The notes under the pieces are model-generated. The model had not been told where the DNA came from. It saw nothing but the letters and a program-made list of their open reading frames with translations, and did not search any database. Both the position numbers and the translations under genes were made by a program. DNA of 64,000 nucleotides, from NCBI GenBank assembly GCA_029844215.1, contig CM056724.1:86695093-86759092 (forward strand). The letters run 5' to 3'. The first letter of the stretch is position 1; each line of letters begins with the position of its first letter. This DNA is from Przewalskia tangutica (Eukaryota; Streptophyta; Magnoliopsida; Solanales; Solanaceae). Of this stretch, positions 11,548 through 23,147 are shown piece after piece.

Positions 11548-12189
11548 TGTCACGACCCGATTCCGGGCCCGTGACTGGTGCCTTACCCGAGCACCCAAGT
11601 AGTCATACATCAGAGTAATCAGCGGAATATAAAAACAAGACATGAAACAATTATAGAATGAGAACAGTTTATCCGTGAAAATATCGCCTTTCGGCAAGTA
11701 TATATAATAAAATTTGAACAGTTACATCCCCATTTACAAACCTGCCCACAACAGTACCACAGACCTCTAAGAATGTAACAACACCTATGACGGGACAGGG
11801 CCCCGCCATACCCCTGAATGTACAAGAACCTACAACTCAGGGAAACATACCAAAAGATAAGCCTCCGGAGAAACAGAGCTTCCCAATACGCTGAACTGTG
11901 ATCCTATGAGCGAGGATCAACAACCGGTATACCTCTACTGCAGATCAACGCACTTCGGGCGAGGTCAAGACAACAGTACCAAGTATGTGAAATCGAAAAA
12001 TATCAGAAATGAAATCATAATGATTAAAATAAAACAGAGACATGTATGATAACAAAACTACGATTCACAACATAAAACAAATATCATGTCAAATCGGGAC
12101 TCACGCCTCAAAGTCATCCTCATGCCCGTGGAACTCCTTCCTCACTGCCGGCAGTCTAGGTATAAATCGTGTGATACGTATAACATGTC

Positions 12190-12630
12190 TCGGCCCATCC
12201 CATGGGACTCGAGGTGGAATCGTGTGGAATACATGTTCTCGTCCCATCTCATGGGACTCGATAGGAATCGTACATGTCTCGCCCATCTCACGGGACTCGA
12301 TAGGAATCGTGACATGTCTCGCCCATCTCACGGGACTCGATAGGAATCGTGACATGTCTCGCCCATCTCACGGGACTCGATAGGAATCGACATGTCTCGC
12401 CCATCTCATGGGACTCGATAGGAATCGTACATATCTCGGCCCATCTCATGGGACTCGATAGGAATCGTACATGTTTCGGCCCATCTCATGGGACTCGATA
12501 GGAATCGTACATGTCTCGGCCCATCTCATGGGACTCGATAGGAATCGTACATGTCTCGGCCCATCTCATGGGACTCGATAGGAATCGTACATATCTCGGC
12601 CCATCTCATGGGACTCGATAGGAATCGTAT
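12190..12630 (-). repeat. About 40-bp minisatellite in A 3' LTR, about 11 units
   Basis: Units read CATGTCTCGGCCCATCTC then ATGGGACTCGATAGGAATCG. About eleven copies lie here against about seven in the other LTR of the same element, so the copy number changed after or during insertion. Confidence 0.9.
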
Positions 12631-14452
12631 GGAATACATTCCCGGTTCATCCCATGAACGCGGTATAGAATTGACCATAACATTTAAACGCTCTTTTAAG
12701 ACAGATTAAGATAATACCATGTTTTCCTTTTTAAAAATCAACTAAGGCAATATTATGCCCTTCTTTTTCAACCAACACTTTCCTTCTTAAAGTCAAGTAA
12801 CAACATTCTTTTCCAAAAGTTCAAGTTTGCCTAATTTCAAATACTCAAGTTTCTCATTTTCGAAAGGTTTCGTAGTTCATAGTCTTAATCACTTAACAAC
12901 ATAATTCTCTTTTAAAACAATTTGAGTAACATACGCCTTATGTGTGAGTAGGTCATTCTTGTTTATAACAATCCTTATTAAAACAGCCATGATCTAGGAA
13001 ATGTAATACAATTTTGCCTTATCTTAGCTTCTATGCAGATGGAGGTTTCTACTGGTTTTAATATAATTACTTATTTGTCAATACATTTTCCTTTATTAAC
13101 GTTGCAGTGGTTCGTTCGATACTTATTCTCATTTCTGAAAGCAGTAAAACATTATTCCTTTTTTAAAGAAACCAAGTACTCGTTACTCACGAATGAGGTT
13201 TCACACTTTTTAACAAAATTCATATCAATTCAATTAAGTCAAGTCGCTTATCTTTTAAGATCAACTCTCTTAACTTCTAAAATCAATAAACCATTCTTTT
13301 TATCTCTCTTAAGTCGTTATACCTAACTTCCCATAAAGCTAGTATAATTCTTAAGCTTTCAAAACCAAGTATTACTCTTCTTTCAAAAACGATTCTTAAT
13401 TCTTTTGAAATACTTCAAGATTCTTATTATTTAAAACTCAAGTCAAAGACATCGGAGTAAAACCACGTTCAGTTAACACATGTACGTCTACCGTACTATA
13501 TATATTCTTTTAAACTATCATGCTCAAGAGGATAGGAAGAATCACATACCTCGCGACGATTATCGACTATTAGCAAATAGCTCCAAAGCATCAGAATCCG
13601 GCTAGCCCTTTCCACCCTTCAAGTAGAATACGCTACTTGCGATTTCAACCTATAACGGTCATATAAGTCTATCAACGCCTAGACTACTCAGAGAATAATT
13701 CTAGATACTGATTCCTTATCCTACGGAAAATTGGGCAAAGACTTCCTTACCCACAACTACAAGTTCATCAGTAATTACAGTCCTATGTAAGTACAGTTCA
13801 TTCTTCTTCTTTAATATTCTTCTGATGTGATTTCAATTCAATTCTCTTCTTTTATACCATCCTTATATACGTCTTATACTCATTTCTATACTACTACAGT
13901 ATGTAATTTCCAATTACAATAGAAGGACAATAGTATTTACCTCGATAAGCCCAAAATTATCCAAGTTTTAATGTCGATCCTGAGCAACGTTTAGCTCATA
14001 TTCTGAACGCTCCAACCCGCTCCAAACAACCCTTAGAAGTTCTACGCAACTTCTTCTTAATACTTCAACCCGCTATGAAGATTTTCCTTAGGGTTTCGTT
14101 TTTGTGACTGAAGGGAAGTATAATAGTATTTCTGGGCTTTTAGTATAGGTGTAACCTTGGAATACTACAAGGTATTTTGGAATAGTAACAATACTTGGAG
14201 AATACTTTTCTACCAAAGGGGGGGGGGGTGTGTTTCGGCTAGCACCACTAGGGGGGGGGGTTTCGTCCAAGGCCTCACAAAGGGGGAGGGGGTGTGTTTC
14301 GGCTAGCACCACTAGGAGGGGGGAGGGTTTCGGCCAAGGCCTCACAAAGGGGGAGGGGGGAGCTCTTTGGACGAGAGCTTTGCTAAGAGGGGGAAGGATT
14401 TTCAAGACTTAGAAAGTGTGGAGTGGATGAAGAAGTATTCAACTAAGGGGGG

Positions 14453-14460
14453 TATTTATA
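14453..14460 (-). promoter_or_regulatory. TATA box in A 3' LTR
   Basis: TATTTATA on the plus strand, TATAAATA followed by CCCCCC on the minus strand. The same TATAAATACCCC string occurs in G, H and I. Confidence 0.7.
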
Positions 14461-14868
14461 GGACTTTCAATGGCCAAGATCAAGACAAGTGGTGGGCAAG
14501 TGGAGGGTGAGGATTTGGGCAAGTGTACCTTATCCATCTACCACACAAAATATCACAAATATCCTACCAACTGCTTGACCAAAGTCTTAGCACAAAAAAC
14601 GTGCCAACACAAGCCCTTTGCCGTCCACTTTGAGGGTGACACATGTCACCCTCCCGTTGGTCCAAAATATTTCATCTCTCGGAAAAATCCGCAAAAATAA
14701 TAAATGTCGCAACCGTAATTTTCCCTTCGCAAAGTCCGGAAAATGTTTCGTCGGAAAACAATTCTTTTCGGGGGTTGTGCACAAAATTTTCGTCCCTTGC
14801 CTAACTTAAGGCTTAAACTTTCGTACGTACGTCCTTACGTACATACTCTGGAAATACGGGGTATAACA

Positions 14869-14883
14869 TTCTCCCCTCCTTAG
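14869..14883 (-). other. Polypurine tract of A
   Basis: TTCTCCCCTCCTTAG on the plus strand is a purine tract on the element strand, abutting the 3' LTR. Confidence 0.85.
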
Positions 14884-15840
14884 AAACATTCGTCCTGAAT
14901 GTTCCTTCTCAAGTCAGATAACGATAAGTTCCTCTTAACTTAAACAAGTTGCCAATGCCACACCTGGCCACAAATTAACACACGCGCAATACTTTAACCC
15001 AAGTCCACGAGGAATCACCTCTAACATCACAAAAGCTCCCACCCGAGGTCTAAAATATACTCCCTTCGCATCTTCACTTCACAACAAAATGATTTCTTTT
15101 ATTCTGCTAACACACGTTCTCTTCTTTCCTCATTCGTCGTACTCTTCCCGAACACTTGAACTCTTTCTAGTATACGTATCATACCTCAGTCATCGCTTCA
15201 GTTTCCAAAGTCTCTGGAGTCACTACCTCCAAACTTGGGCATCTTACTAGCCTCAATCTCCTTTAAGGCCATCCCCGGCCTTCACGATCTGATTCTGGTC
15301 GAACATATCCACGAACTCATACGATGGTTACATAAACATGGGCCTAGCACCCTCGTGACCCTACCACCTGGCGGGACCACCTCGAACTGACCCCACCACA
15401 TTCCAGGTCGCGGGTTGACCCGCGATTGGTCCTCAACCCGACCCGCTATCGCGCTAAACACTTGTTCCCCCGATCCGGAACAATCTCACAAATCAAGTCA
15501 CGAAAACCTAGTGGTCTTCTTAGCTCAACTACCCTCTTTCATTTCATACCACCCAGGGACTTATCACAAAAAAAATATATCCCACGTATACTATGCACTC
15601 TGATAAAGGTCAACACAAACATAAATCTTTACTCAAGATGGCCTCGCATCTAAGGTCTCTACGTATAAAACTCTAAGGCTCACACTTTACCCTTCTAACT
15701 AACCATGTTTTCTAAACACAATTTTAGCATAATGCTATCTGAACATAATACTTAGCATTTCATCATATCATCAACGCATACTAGTCTCTAGAGGGGTAAG
15801 AATATACCTGTATCATCTGCTTCATTTTCCCTTCGTCGCT
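14884..15840 (-). other. Conserved non-coding tract between gag and PPT in A
   Basis: No coding signal. Similar sequence follows gag in H, G and I and is present in gag-less D: recognisable pieces include CACGAACTCATACGATGG and GGGCCTAGCACCCTCGTGA. Retention without coding capacity suggests a cis-acting or structural role, which is an inference. Confidence 0.6.
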
Positions 15841-17077
15841 CTAATCATAATCCTGCCCTGCCGGGCGCATAGCTAGTGAAGGCGATGAACCTGCCACTGA
15901 CCCGGTAGGCTGCGTCATTCTACCTGTATCCCTCTTTCTAGGACATTCCCTCATCACATGGCCCTGACGGCCGCAGGTGAAACATGCACCAGTAAGAAGA
16001 CGACACTCCCCGGGATGACGTTTGCCGCATCGTGCACACTGAGGAAAGCATGAACCCGATCGCCGAACCTCAGATACCGTGGAACGAAGCCTCGAGCTCG
16101 ACCAGCCCCGAATACCCCAAACGCCCCAAGGCGTGGAGGACCACTGCATCGGGCGGAGGTACATAACTAGCTTGCCGGCCGAGGCGGTTCGCCTCGAAAG
16201 TTACCAAAGGACCTCGCTGCCCCGCCTCTCGCGATCTCGGCCATTCCGTCGACCGCCTTCCTCACATCCAGTGCGCATAAGCTCGCATGCAGTAATGTCC
16301 ATGCCCGGTGAAGAGCTACACCAACAAGCTCGCCAAGTAGTCATCGAGCCGGTGGCGTGGCGGTGCACTCGCCCTCCATGTCGGCTACCAATGCGGGACG
16401 CATCGAGCTAATGAGTCAAACTCCACATTGTACTCCCGAACCGCACGCCCCCGCCTCAACGTCAAAAATTTGTCGGCCGAGCCCTTCTCATCCGTGGAGG
16501 CAAGAAATGTGCAAGAAATGCCTCGAGAACTCATCCCATACTACCGGAAGTGCATACTCTCCCGACAGCTCTGTGAATCAAACGGCCGATCGCAGATCAC
16601 GCACGATGCGAACCTAAGACCACCGACTCGGTCTCCAAGCCTTGATCACTCTCATGATCCATCAGAATCGCCGAATGAACTCTCGCGATCATCCTCAGGC
16701 CTCAACCCGTAGAACTCTGGCGGGCTACAACTCAGAAAGTCCCGTAACCTCAAACTATCCGATCTCGGGTGAACCATGGGTACTACTGGAACTGTTGCGT
16801 CCAACCTATCCTCATGTCTTGCCACTATCCTAGCCAATAACTGGGCCATCTCTTTGTACCCCAACTCCTCTGCTCCAGCCGTGGACCGAGGCTCGTGTAT
16901 TGTGGTCTCAGCAGCCACTGCTGCGGCCCTAAACTCTGCTGGGGCTGGCGGCGTCGCAAAACCTGCCGTCTGAAGCACTATCTCACGTAATGACTGGGCT
17001 GCGCCCGCACTCTCTCAGTATCCTACTAGCAGCTCCCGGCTACCTTGCCCATCCGCCCGTTGACTTGCGCGAGGCAT
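15841..17077 (-). pseudogene. gag of element A (frameshifted)
   Basis: Minus strand. The chosen start is the ATG at 17077 (MPRASQRADGQG), at the same place and with the same basic N-terminus as in G and H. The capsid (retrotransposon gag) domain begins with EMAQLLARIVARHEDRLD and continues through DFLSCSPPEFYG before the frame is lost near 16660. Further pieces follow in other frames. The C-terminus has two zinc knuckles, CARCGKRHPGEC and CFTCGRQGHVMREC, and ends with AGQDYD and a stop at the same position as in H. Gag would package the element RNA into particles. An early stop and at least two frameshifts mean it is probably not functional, although some shifts could be sequencing errors. 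Confidence 0.88.
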
Positions 17078-17192
17078 AATCGTAAAACGAAATACGTCAG
17101 AGGGGTCCAACTTATAACACAGCTCTAAGGCACGATCTCAGAATGAGAAGAATGGAAACCAATCCTAAATGTCTTGCAGCCTCCTGATTATA

Positions 17193-17212
17193 GATGTGGT
17201 GCACAACACACC
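17193..17212 (-). other. Putative RNA dimerisation stem-loop of A
   Basis: On the minus strand GGTGTG-TTGTGCAC-CACATC: a 6-bp stem (one G-U pair) and a loop with the palindrome GTGCAC (17199-17204), about 53 bases from the primer site. Confidence 0.6.
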
Positions 17213-17265
17213 GATAATCAAGACTCTACTAGACACGGTCTGTAGACACTTTCCGAGGATTAACT

Positions 17266-17277
17266 GCTCTGATACCA
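17266..17277 (-). other. Primer-binding site of A
   Basis: GCTCTGATACCA on the plus strand, the complement of TGGTATCAGAGC: initiator-Met tRNA type, four bases from the 5' LTR. Confidence 0.92.
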
Positions 17278-17917
17278 CTTTTGTCACGACCCGATCCCGG
17301 GCCCGTGACTGGTGCCTTACCCGGGCACCCAAGTAGTCATACATCAGAGTAATCAGCGGAATATAAAAACAAGACATGAAACAATTATAGAATGAGAACA
17401 GTTTATCCATGAAAATATCGCCTTTCGGCATGTATATATAATAAAACTTGAACAGTTACATCCCCATTTACAAACCTGCCCACAACAGTACTACAGACCT
17501 CTAAGAATGTAACAACACCTATGACGGGACAGGGCCCCGCCATACCCCTGAATGTACAAGAACCTACAACTCAGGGAAACATACCAAAAGATAAGCCTCC
17601 GGAGAAACGGAGCTTCCTAATCTGAATCGTGATCCTATGAGCGAGGATCAACAACCGGTGTACCTCTACCGCGCAAGATGAACGCACCCGGCGAGGTCGC
17701 ATAACAGGTACCAAGTATGTGAAACTGAAAAATACTGTAAATGAAATCATAACAGTCTAAAATAAAACAGGAGACATGTATGATAACAAAACTACAGTTC
17801 ACAACATAAAAACAGTCATGTCAAATCAGGGACTCACGCCCTCAAAGTCATCCCTCATGCCCGTGGAACTCCTTCCTCACTGCCGGCAGTCTAGGTATAA
17901 ATCGTGTGATACGTATA

Positions 17918-18210
17918 ACATGTCTCGGCCCATCCCATGGGACTCGAGGTGGAATCGTGTGGAATACATGTCTCGGCCCATCTCATGGGACTCGATAGGA
18001 ATCGTACATGTCTCGGCCCATCTCACGGGGACTCGATAGGAATCGTACATGTCTCGCCCATCTCATGGGACTCGATAGGAATCGTACATGTCTCGCCCAT
18101 CTCACGGGACTCGATAGGAATCGTGACATGTCTCGCCCATCTCACGGGACTCGATAGGAATCGACATGTCTCGCCCATCTCACGGGACTCGATAGGAATC
18201 GTATGGAATA
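17918..18210 (-). repeat. About 40-bp minisatellite in A 5' LTR, about 7 units
   Basis: Same unit as at 12190-12630. The last units are followed by a different short duplication, GGAATACATTCC...CATCCCATGAACGCGGT, present twice here (near 18205-18280). Confidence 0.88.
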
Positions 18211-20056
18211 CATTCCGTGCTCATCCCATGAACGCGGTGTCGTGTGAAATACATTCCCGGTTCATCCCATGAACGCGGTATAGAATTGACCATAACATTT
18301 AAACGCTCTTTTAAGACAGATTAAGATAATACCATGTTTTCCTTTTTAAAAATCAACTAAGGCAATATTATGCCCTTCTTTTTCAACCAAAACACTTTCC
18401 TTCTTAAAGTCAAGTAACAACATTCTTTTCCAAAAGTTCAAGTTTGCCTAATTTCAAATACTCAAGTTTCTCATTTTCGAAAGGTTTCGTAGTTCATAGT
18501 CTTAATCACTTAACAACATAATTCTCTTTTAAAAAAATTTGAGTAACATATGCCTTATGTGTGAGTAGGTCATTCTTGTTTATAACAATCCTTATTAAAG
18601 CAGCCATGATCTAGGAAATGTAATAAAATTTTGCCTTATCTTAGCTTCTATGCAGATGGAGGTTTCTACTGGTTTTAATATAATTACTTATTTGTCAATA
18701 CATTTTCCTTTATTAACGCTGCAGTGGTTCGTTCGATACTTATTCTCATTTCTGAAAGCAGTAAAACATTATTCCTCTTTTAAAAAAACCAAGTACTCGT
18801 TACTCACGAATGAGGTTTCACACTTTTTAACAAAATTCATATCAATTCAATTAAGTCAAGTCGCTTATCTTTTAAGATCAAGTCTCTTAACTTCTAAAAT
18901 CAATAAACCATTCTTTTTATCTCTCTTAAGTCGTTATACCTAACTTCCCATAAAGCTAGTATAATTCTTAAGCTTTTAAAACCAAGTATTACTCTTCTTT
19001 CAAAAACGATTCTTAATTCTTTTGAAATACTTCAAGATTCTTATTATTTAAAACTCAAGTCAAAGACATCGGAGTAAAACCACGTTCAGTTAACACACGT
19101 ACGTCTACCGTACTATATATATTCTTTTAAACTATCATGCTCAAGAGGATAGGAAGAATCACATACCTCGCGACGATTATCGACTATTAGCAAATAGCTC
19201 CAAAGTACTGTAATCTGGCTAGCCCTTTCCACCCTTCAAGTAGAATACGCTACTTGCAGTACTTCAACCTATAACGGTCATATAAGTCTATCAACGTCTA
19301 GACTACTCTGTAGAATAATTCTAGATACAGATTCCTTATCCTACGGAAAATTGGGCAGCACTTCCTTACCCGTCAAACTACACAAGTTCATCGTAATTAC
19401 ACTTCCATGTAAGTACTGATTCGGTCTTCTTCTTTAATATTCTTCTGATGTGATTTCAATTCAATTCTCTTCTTTTATACCATCCTTATATACGTCTTAT
19501 ACTCATTTCTATACTACTACAGTATGTAATTTCCAATTACAATAGAAGGAAAATAGTATTTACCTCGATAAGCCCAAAATTATCCAAGTTTTAATGTCGA
19601 TCCTGAGCAACGTTTAGCTCCTATTCTGAACGCTCCAACCCGCTCCAAACAACCCTTAGAAGTTCTACGCAACTTCTTCTTAATACTTCAACCCGCTATG
19701 AAGATTTTCCTTAGGGTTTCGTTTTTGTGATCAAGGAAGTATAATAGTATTTCTGGGCTTTTTGTATAGGTGTAACCTTGGAATACTACAAGGTATTTTG
19801 GAATAGTAACAATACTTGGAGAATACTTTTCTCCCAAAGGGGGGGGGGTGTGTTTCGGCTAGCACCACTAGGGGGTTTCGGCCAAGGCCTCACAAAGGGG
19901 AGGGTGTGTTTCGGCTAGCACCACTGTGAGGAGGAGGGTTTCGCCAAGGCCTCACAAAGGGAGGGGAGCTCTTTGGACGAGCTTTGCTAAGAGGGGGAAG
20001 GATTTTCAAGACTTAGAAAGTGTGGAGTGGATGAAGAAGTCTTCAACTAAGGGGGG

Positions 20057-20064
20057 TATTTATA
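20057..20064 (-). promoter_or_regulatory. TATA box in A 5' LTR
   Basis: TATAAATACCCCCC on the minus strand, the best candidate core promoter of element A. Confidence 0.72.
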
Positions 20065-20472
20065 GGACTTTCAATGGCCAAGATCAAGACAAGTGGTGGG
20101 CAAGTGGAGGGTGAGGATTTGGGCAAGTGTACCTTATCCATCTACCACACAAAATATCACAAATATCCTACCAACTGCTTGACCAAAGTCTTAGCACAAA
20201 AAACGTGCCAACACAAGCCCTTTGCCGTCCACTTTGAGGGTGACACATGTCACCCTCCCGTTGGTCCAAAATATTTCATCTCTCGGAAAAATCCGCAAAA
20301 ATAATAAATGTCGCAACCGTAATTTTCCCTTCGCAAAGTCCGGAAAACGTTTCGTCGGAAAACAATTCTTTTCGGGGGTTGTGCACAAAATTTTCGTCCC
20401 TTGCCTAACTTAAGGCTTAAACTTTCGTATGTACGTCCTTACGTACATACTCTGGAAATACGGGGTATAACA

Positions 20473-20477
20473 GTGTA
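20473..20477. repeat. Target-site duplication, right copy (element A)
   Basis: GTGTA, identical to 11543-11547. Confidence 0.9.
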
Positions 20478-21608
20478 AACAATCGTCGTAATATAATTTA
20501 CCCAATTAAGAGTCGGAGTCGAATCCCACATGGAATAATATACTTGGGCAATTAATATAGTTATGGAATTATAGCTAATTAAGCCAAGACAAATGATTTT
20601 CAAATATTTGATTTTGTTAGAAACTAATCAATAATAATCCACTGCAAGTAATTATCTACCACTAATTAATCATGGGTCAAGCAAATTTTCCTAGGAATCT
20701 CAATTACCCACCAATTCCACTCGACTATTTAGCAGGTCTATCTTAGTTTATTCTCTCGAATCAAACAAAGGAGCATTAATCACATTTTAATATTAGGATA
20801 CACTAGGATTTTCCCTATCTAAAGGTCAATCTCAAGTTTAATTAAGAATAAACATGCAAGTCCTAGAGTAGCTACTCCCTTTGAAAACATTCAAGAACAA
20901 GATTAATTAAATAAAAAAGAGACTCATTTCATAAATAGCAAAAAAATAATCAACGCAAAAGCAACAAGAGATAAATACAAGTACTATTCAATAAGTCTTT
21001 ACAACTTTGTTGTCCAAATTCATCACCCACGCCAAATAACAATACAATGCAAGGAAATAAAGAGACGAAGTAAGAAATTCTCATTAATGGCTTTAAGTCT
21101 TCACTTTCAAGGTGATGAGTGATGAAACCTAGCCTTCAACGCGTGTTCTCCCTCTTCTAAGCTCTTAAAATGTGATGGAGAATGAGGTGTTATATTTTGG
21201 TATGAGTTGGTTTGTTTCTTCTTGTGGCTAGAATGACCTAATGTTATATTTATAGCCCAAAGAAAATACTTTACAAAATATGCCAAAAATGTCCTTTTTC
21301 TCATTTTGCTACCCATTCTGCTACCAGCAGAACGGTTCCGCGGCCAACATAATGGTTATGCGGTCAGTAGAATGGTCGGAAGAATGGAACAGTGATAGAA
21401 AAATTTCATGTCCCTTCCGCTACCCATTCTGCGCCTAATAAAATGGTCACAAAAAAAGTATTTTTCTCATTTTCTTGCGATTCTTGACACTTCAACTCTA
21501 AATTCCTACAAACAAAAAATAAACATAAGAAATGACATTAAAACTTACTTTAAGGGCTAGAAAAACTTAAGGAAATAGTATAAAAATACGTAATTTCACC
21601 ACACATCA
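20478..21608 (-). mobile_element. AT-rich LTR-like remnant
   Basis: This 1.1 kb of mostly AT-rich DNA has no coding signal. On the minus strand it starts TGATGTGTGGTGAAATTACG and ends with GACGACGATTGTTTACA-like sequence, the pattern of an LTR, but no TSD, primer site or partner LTR is seen. It lies between F gag pieces and may be a solo LTR. It includes a tract of imperfect repeats near 21310-21430 (CTACCCATTCTGC, GAATGGTC). Confidence 0.4.
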
Positions 21609-21758
21609 ACACCCATCAACACCCCGTGCCCTCTGTCCCATGTAACACCTCTCATGGAAGCTAATCAAGAACTCATATGTATTATTCTTGGGATCCCCGT
21701 CATCTCTAGGTGGATCCAATTTCTTGAACCTCCCGAACATATACTGCTCCTCTATAGA
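21609..21758 (-). pseudogene. Element F: central gag fragment
   Basis: Minus strand: EEQYMFGRFKKLDPP and YEFLISFHERCYMG match the part of chromovirus gag just before the main capsid core. It continues in frame from the piece at 38109-38320 once element B and one target-site copy are removed, showing that B split this gene. Confidence 0.78.
21754..21758. repeat. Target-site duplication, left copy (element B)
   Basis: ATAGA; the right copy at 38109-38113 is ATATA, one mismatch. The reading frame of the interrupted F gag supports the assignment. Confidence 0.65.
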
Positions 21759-22991
21759 TGATTGGTTTATTTTATATACACCTTTTGAGTCATTTTTAGT
21801 TAGTCTTTTGCCTATTTTTGTACAAATATGTGTCGTGTTAGGATATATTTTCTTTCTTTTGAGTCACAGTGGTTTAAAGTGGCACATTGGTGAAAAGGAG
21901 CGAAAAGAGGGCAGAAACAGAGGTTCCAGAGCTCAAAAAGCTGAAAAGTTGGCAACCCGGGCGAGAAATGTAGGCGTCACGGCGCGACCATCAGCGAATC
22001 TGAGCCACGGCACGAAGCGCACCAGCCGAAGTTTGGCGCGGCGCCGATTGCAGGGACGTGGCGCCGACGCGAGAAATTTGACAAATCCGAATAGGATTGG
22101 GCCAAAGCCAAAGAGGAAAAGGTTTTGCATGTTTTTTGGGATATAAAAGGACCTTTTAGGTCAGATTTGAGAGGGAACACACCTTACCATTCATCACAAC
22201 ATTAGATCAAGATTGGAGACTTATTTTTGAGTAATTTCTTGTTCTTTACTTTATTTCTTTCTAGTATATGTTGGATACTATTTTAGTTATTAGCATGTCT
22301 ATGGCTAGGAACTAACTTAATTTAGGGTTTTCCATGTCGAATCGCTTGAACTTCGTTTTATGAATTAATGCAAGATTTTGGTTTCTTCTTATTATTGTTG
22401 AGATTTATTCAATAATTGTTTTGATTGCTTGGTAATTAATTGATCACTAATTATCATCACTTATATGATTTCTAATCGAAATCTGAAAGGGGAGATTGTG
22501 AATATGTTATAGTTGAATAAACATAGGTTTAAATCGTGGACGAAAGTACCCCGATACTTGTGTAGCTTAATAGATTATTGTTCTTAATCCTCCTTTGTAG
22601 TCAATCTTATCATCGAAAGATAGAAGGGTTATACATTGGGGTTGAGTGTTTATATTACCTTAACAGGAGTATAAAACGACTTAGTTAACCTGCTATCTCA
22701 ACATAGAAGAAGAACCTTAATTATTTGCATTAACGAGTAAAGCGAGCGGATAGTCGAGGAGATTTGGAAGCCCTATTTCCACCATATCAGAAGTAAAGTA
22801 AAATAATTTAGTTAGCATCTATAATCATAGCTATAAACAAATCATCAAATTATCGGTCACCAAATAGATACTACAGAATAGAGGTTGGTAATTTGACACT
22901 AATTCCTGAGGACGATAACTCGGCCTTCTAGACTATATTACTTGTCACGATACGTGCACTTGCGTTTAGCGTGTGTATAAATCACGCATCA
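21759..22991 (+). repeat. 5' LTR of element B
   Basis: Starts TGATTGGTTTATTTTATATACACC-like sequence and ends CACGCATCA just before the primer site. Near 21977-22075 it has several GGCGCC/CACGGCGC palindromes. It is about 300 bases longer than the 3' copy because of one deletion in the latter. The ORF at 21688-22146 is not conserved coding sequence. Confidence 0.88.
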
Positions 22992-22997
22992 AGTTTT

Positions 22998-23015
22998 TGG
23001 CGCCGTTGCCGGGGA
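22998..23015 (+). other. Primer-binding site of B
   Basis: TGGCGCCGTTGCCGGGGA, the standard Athila/Tat-type primer site, usually assigned to Asp tRNA. Confidence 0.92.
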
Positions 23016-23147
23016 TTGGTGTAGTTCAATATCAATCTTTCTATTCTTAATTTCTAATTTGGTTTTTAATTTTCTTTTCTTTTTTTATTTTAGAACCGTG
23101 TGCCGTGATCCGTTTGTTGATTTTGATCTGTTACAGGCATCTAGTTT

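Larger units (their letters stand above)
11548..14868 (-). repeat. 3' LTR of element A
   Basis: Begins on the plus strand with TGTCACGACCCGA and ends with CGGGGTATAACA next to the reverse-complement PPT. It contains an 11-unit minisatellite, a TATA box and, near 14219-14360, long G-runs on the plus strand (C-runs in the transcript). Confidence 0.92.
11548..20472 (-). mobile_element. Element A: complete gag-only long-LTR retrotransposon
   Basis: Two 3.2-3.3 kb LTRs in reverse orientation (TGTCACGACCC...CGGGGTATAACA) flank a 2.4 kb interior, with a perfect 5-bp target duplication. Read on the minus strand the order is 5' LTR, primer site, leader with stem-loop, gag, about 950 bases of non-coding DNA, PPT and 3' LTR. 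No protease, RT, RNase H or integrase sequence is present. This matches the plant TR-GAG class of non-autonomous elements. The LTRs are nearly identical outside the minisatellite and scattered short indels, which suggests a fairly young insertion. Confidence 0.92.
17282..20472 (-). repeat. 5' LTR of element A
   Basis: Reverse-oriented LTR from TGTCACGACCC to CGGGGTATAACA. It carries a shorter minisatellite than its partner and the same TATA region. It would drive transcription leftward into gag. Confidence 0.92.

Noticed and set aside
16079..16973. Plus-strand ORFs over A gag (also 47391-48213 over H gag)
   Set aside because: Antisense of gag; GC-rich codons leave the opposite strand open.
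21688..22146. 152-aa ORF at the start of B's 5' LTR
   Set aside because: It begins in F gag antisense and runs through the LTR boundary; no counterpart in the 3' LTR and no domain.
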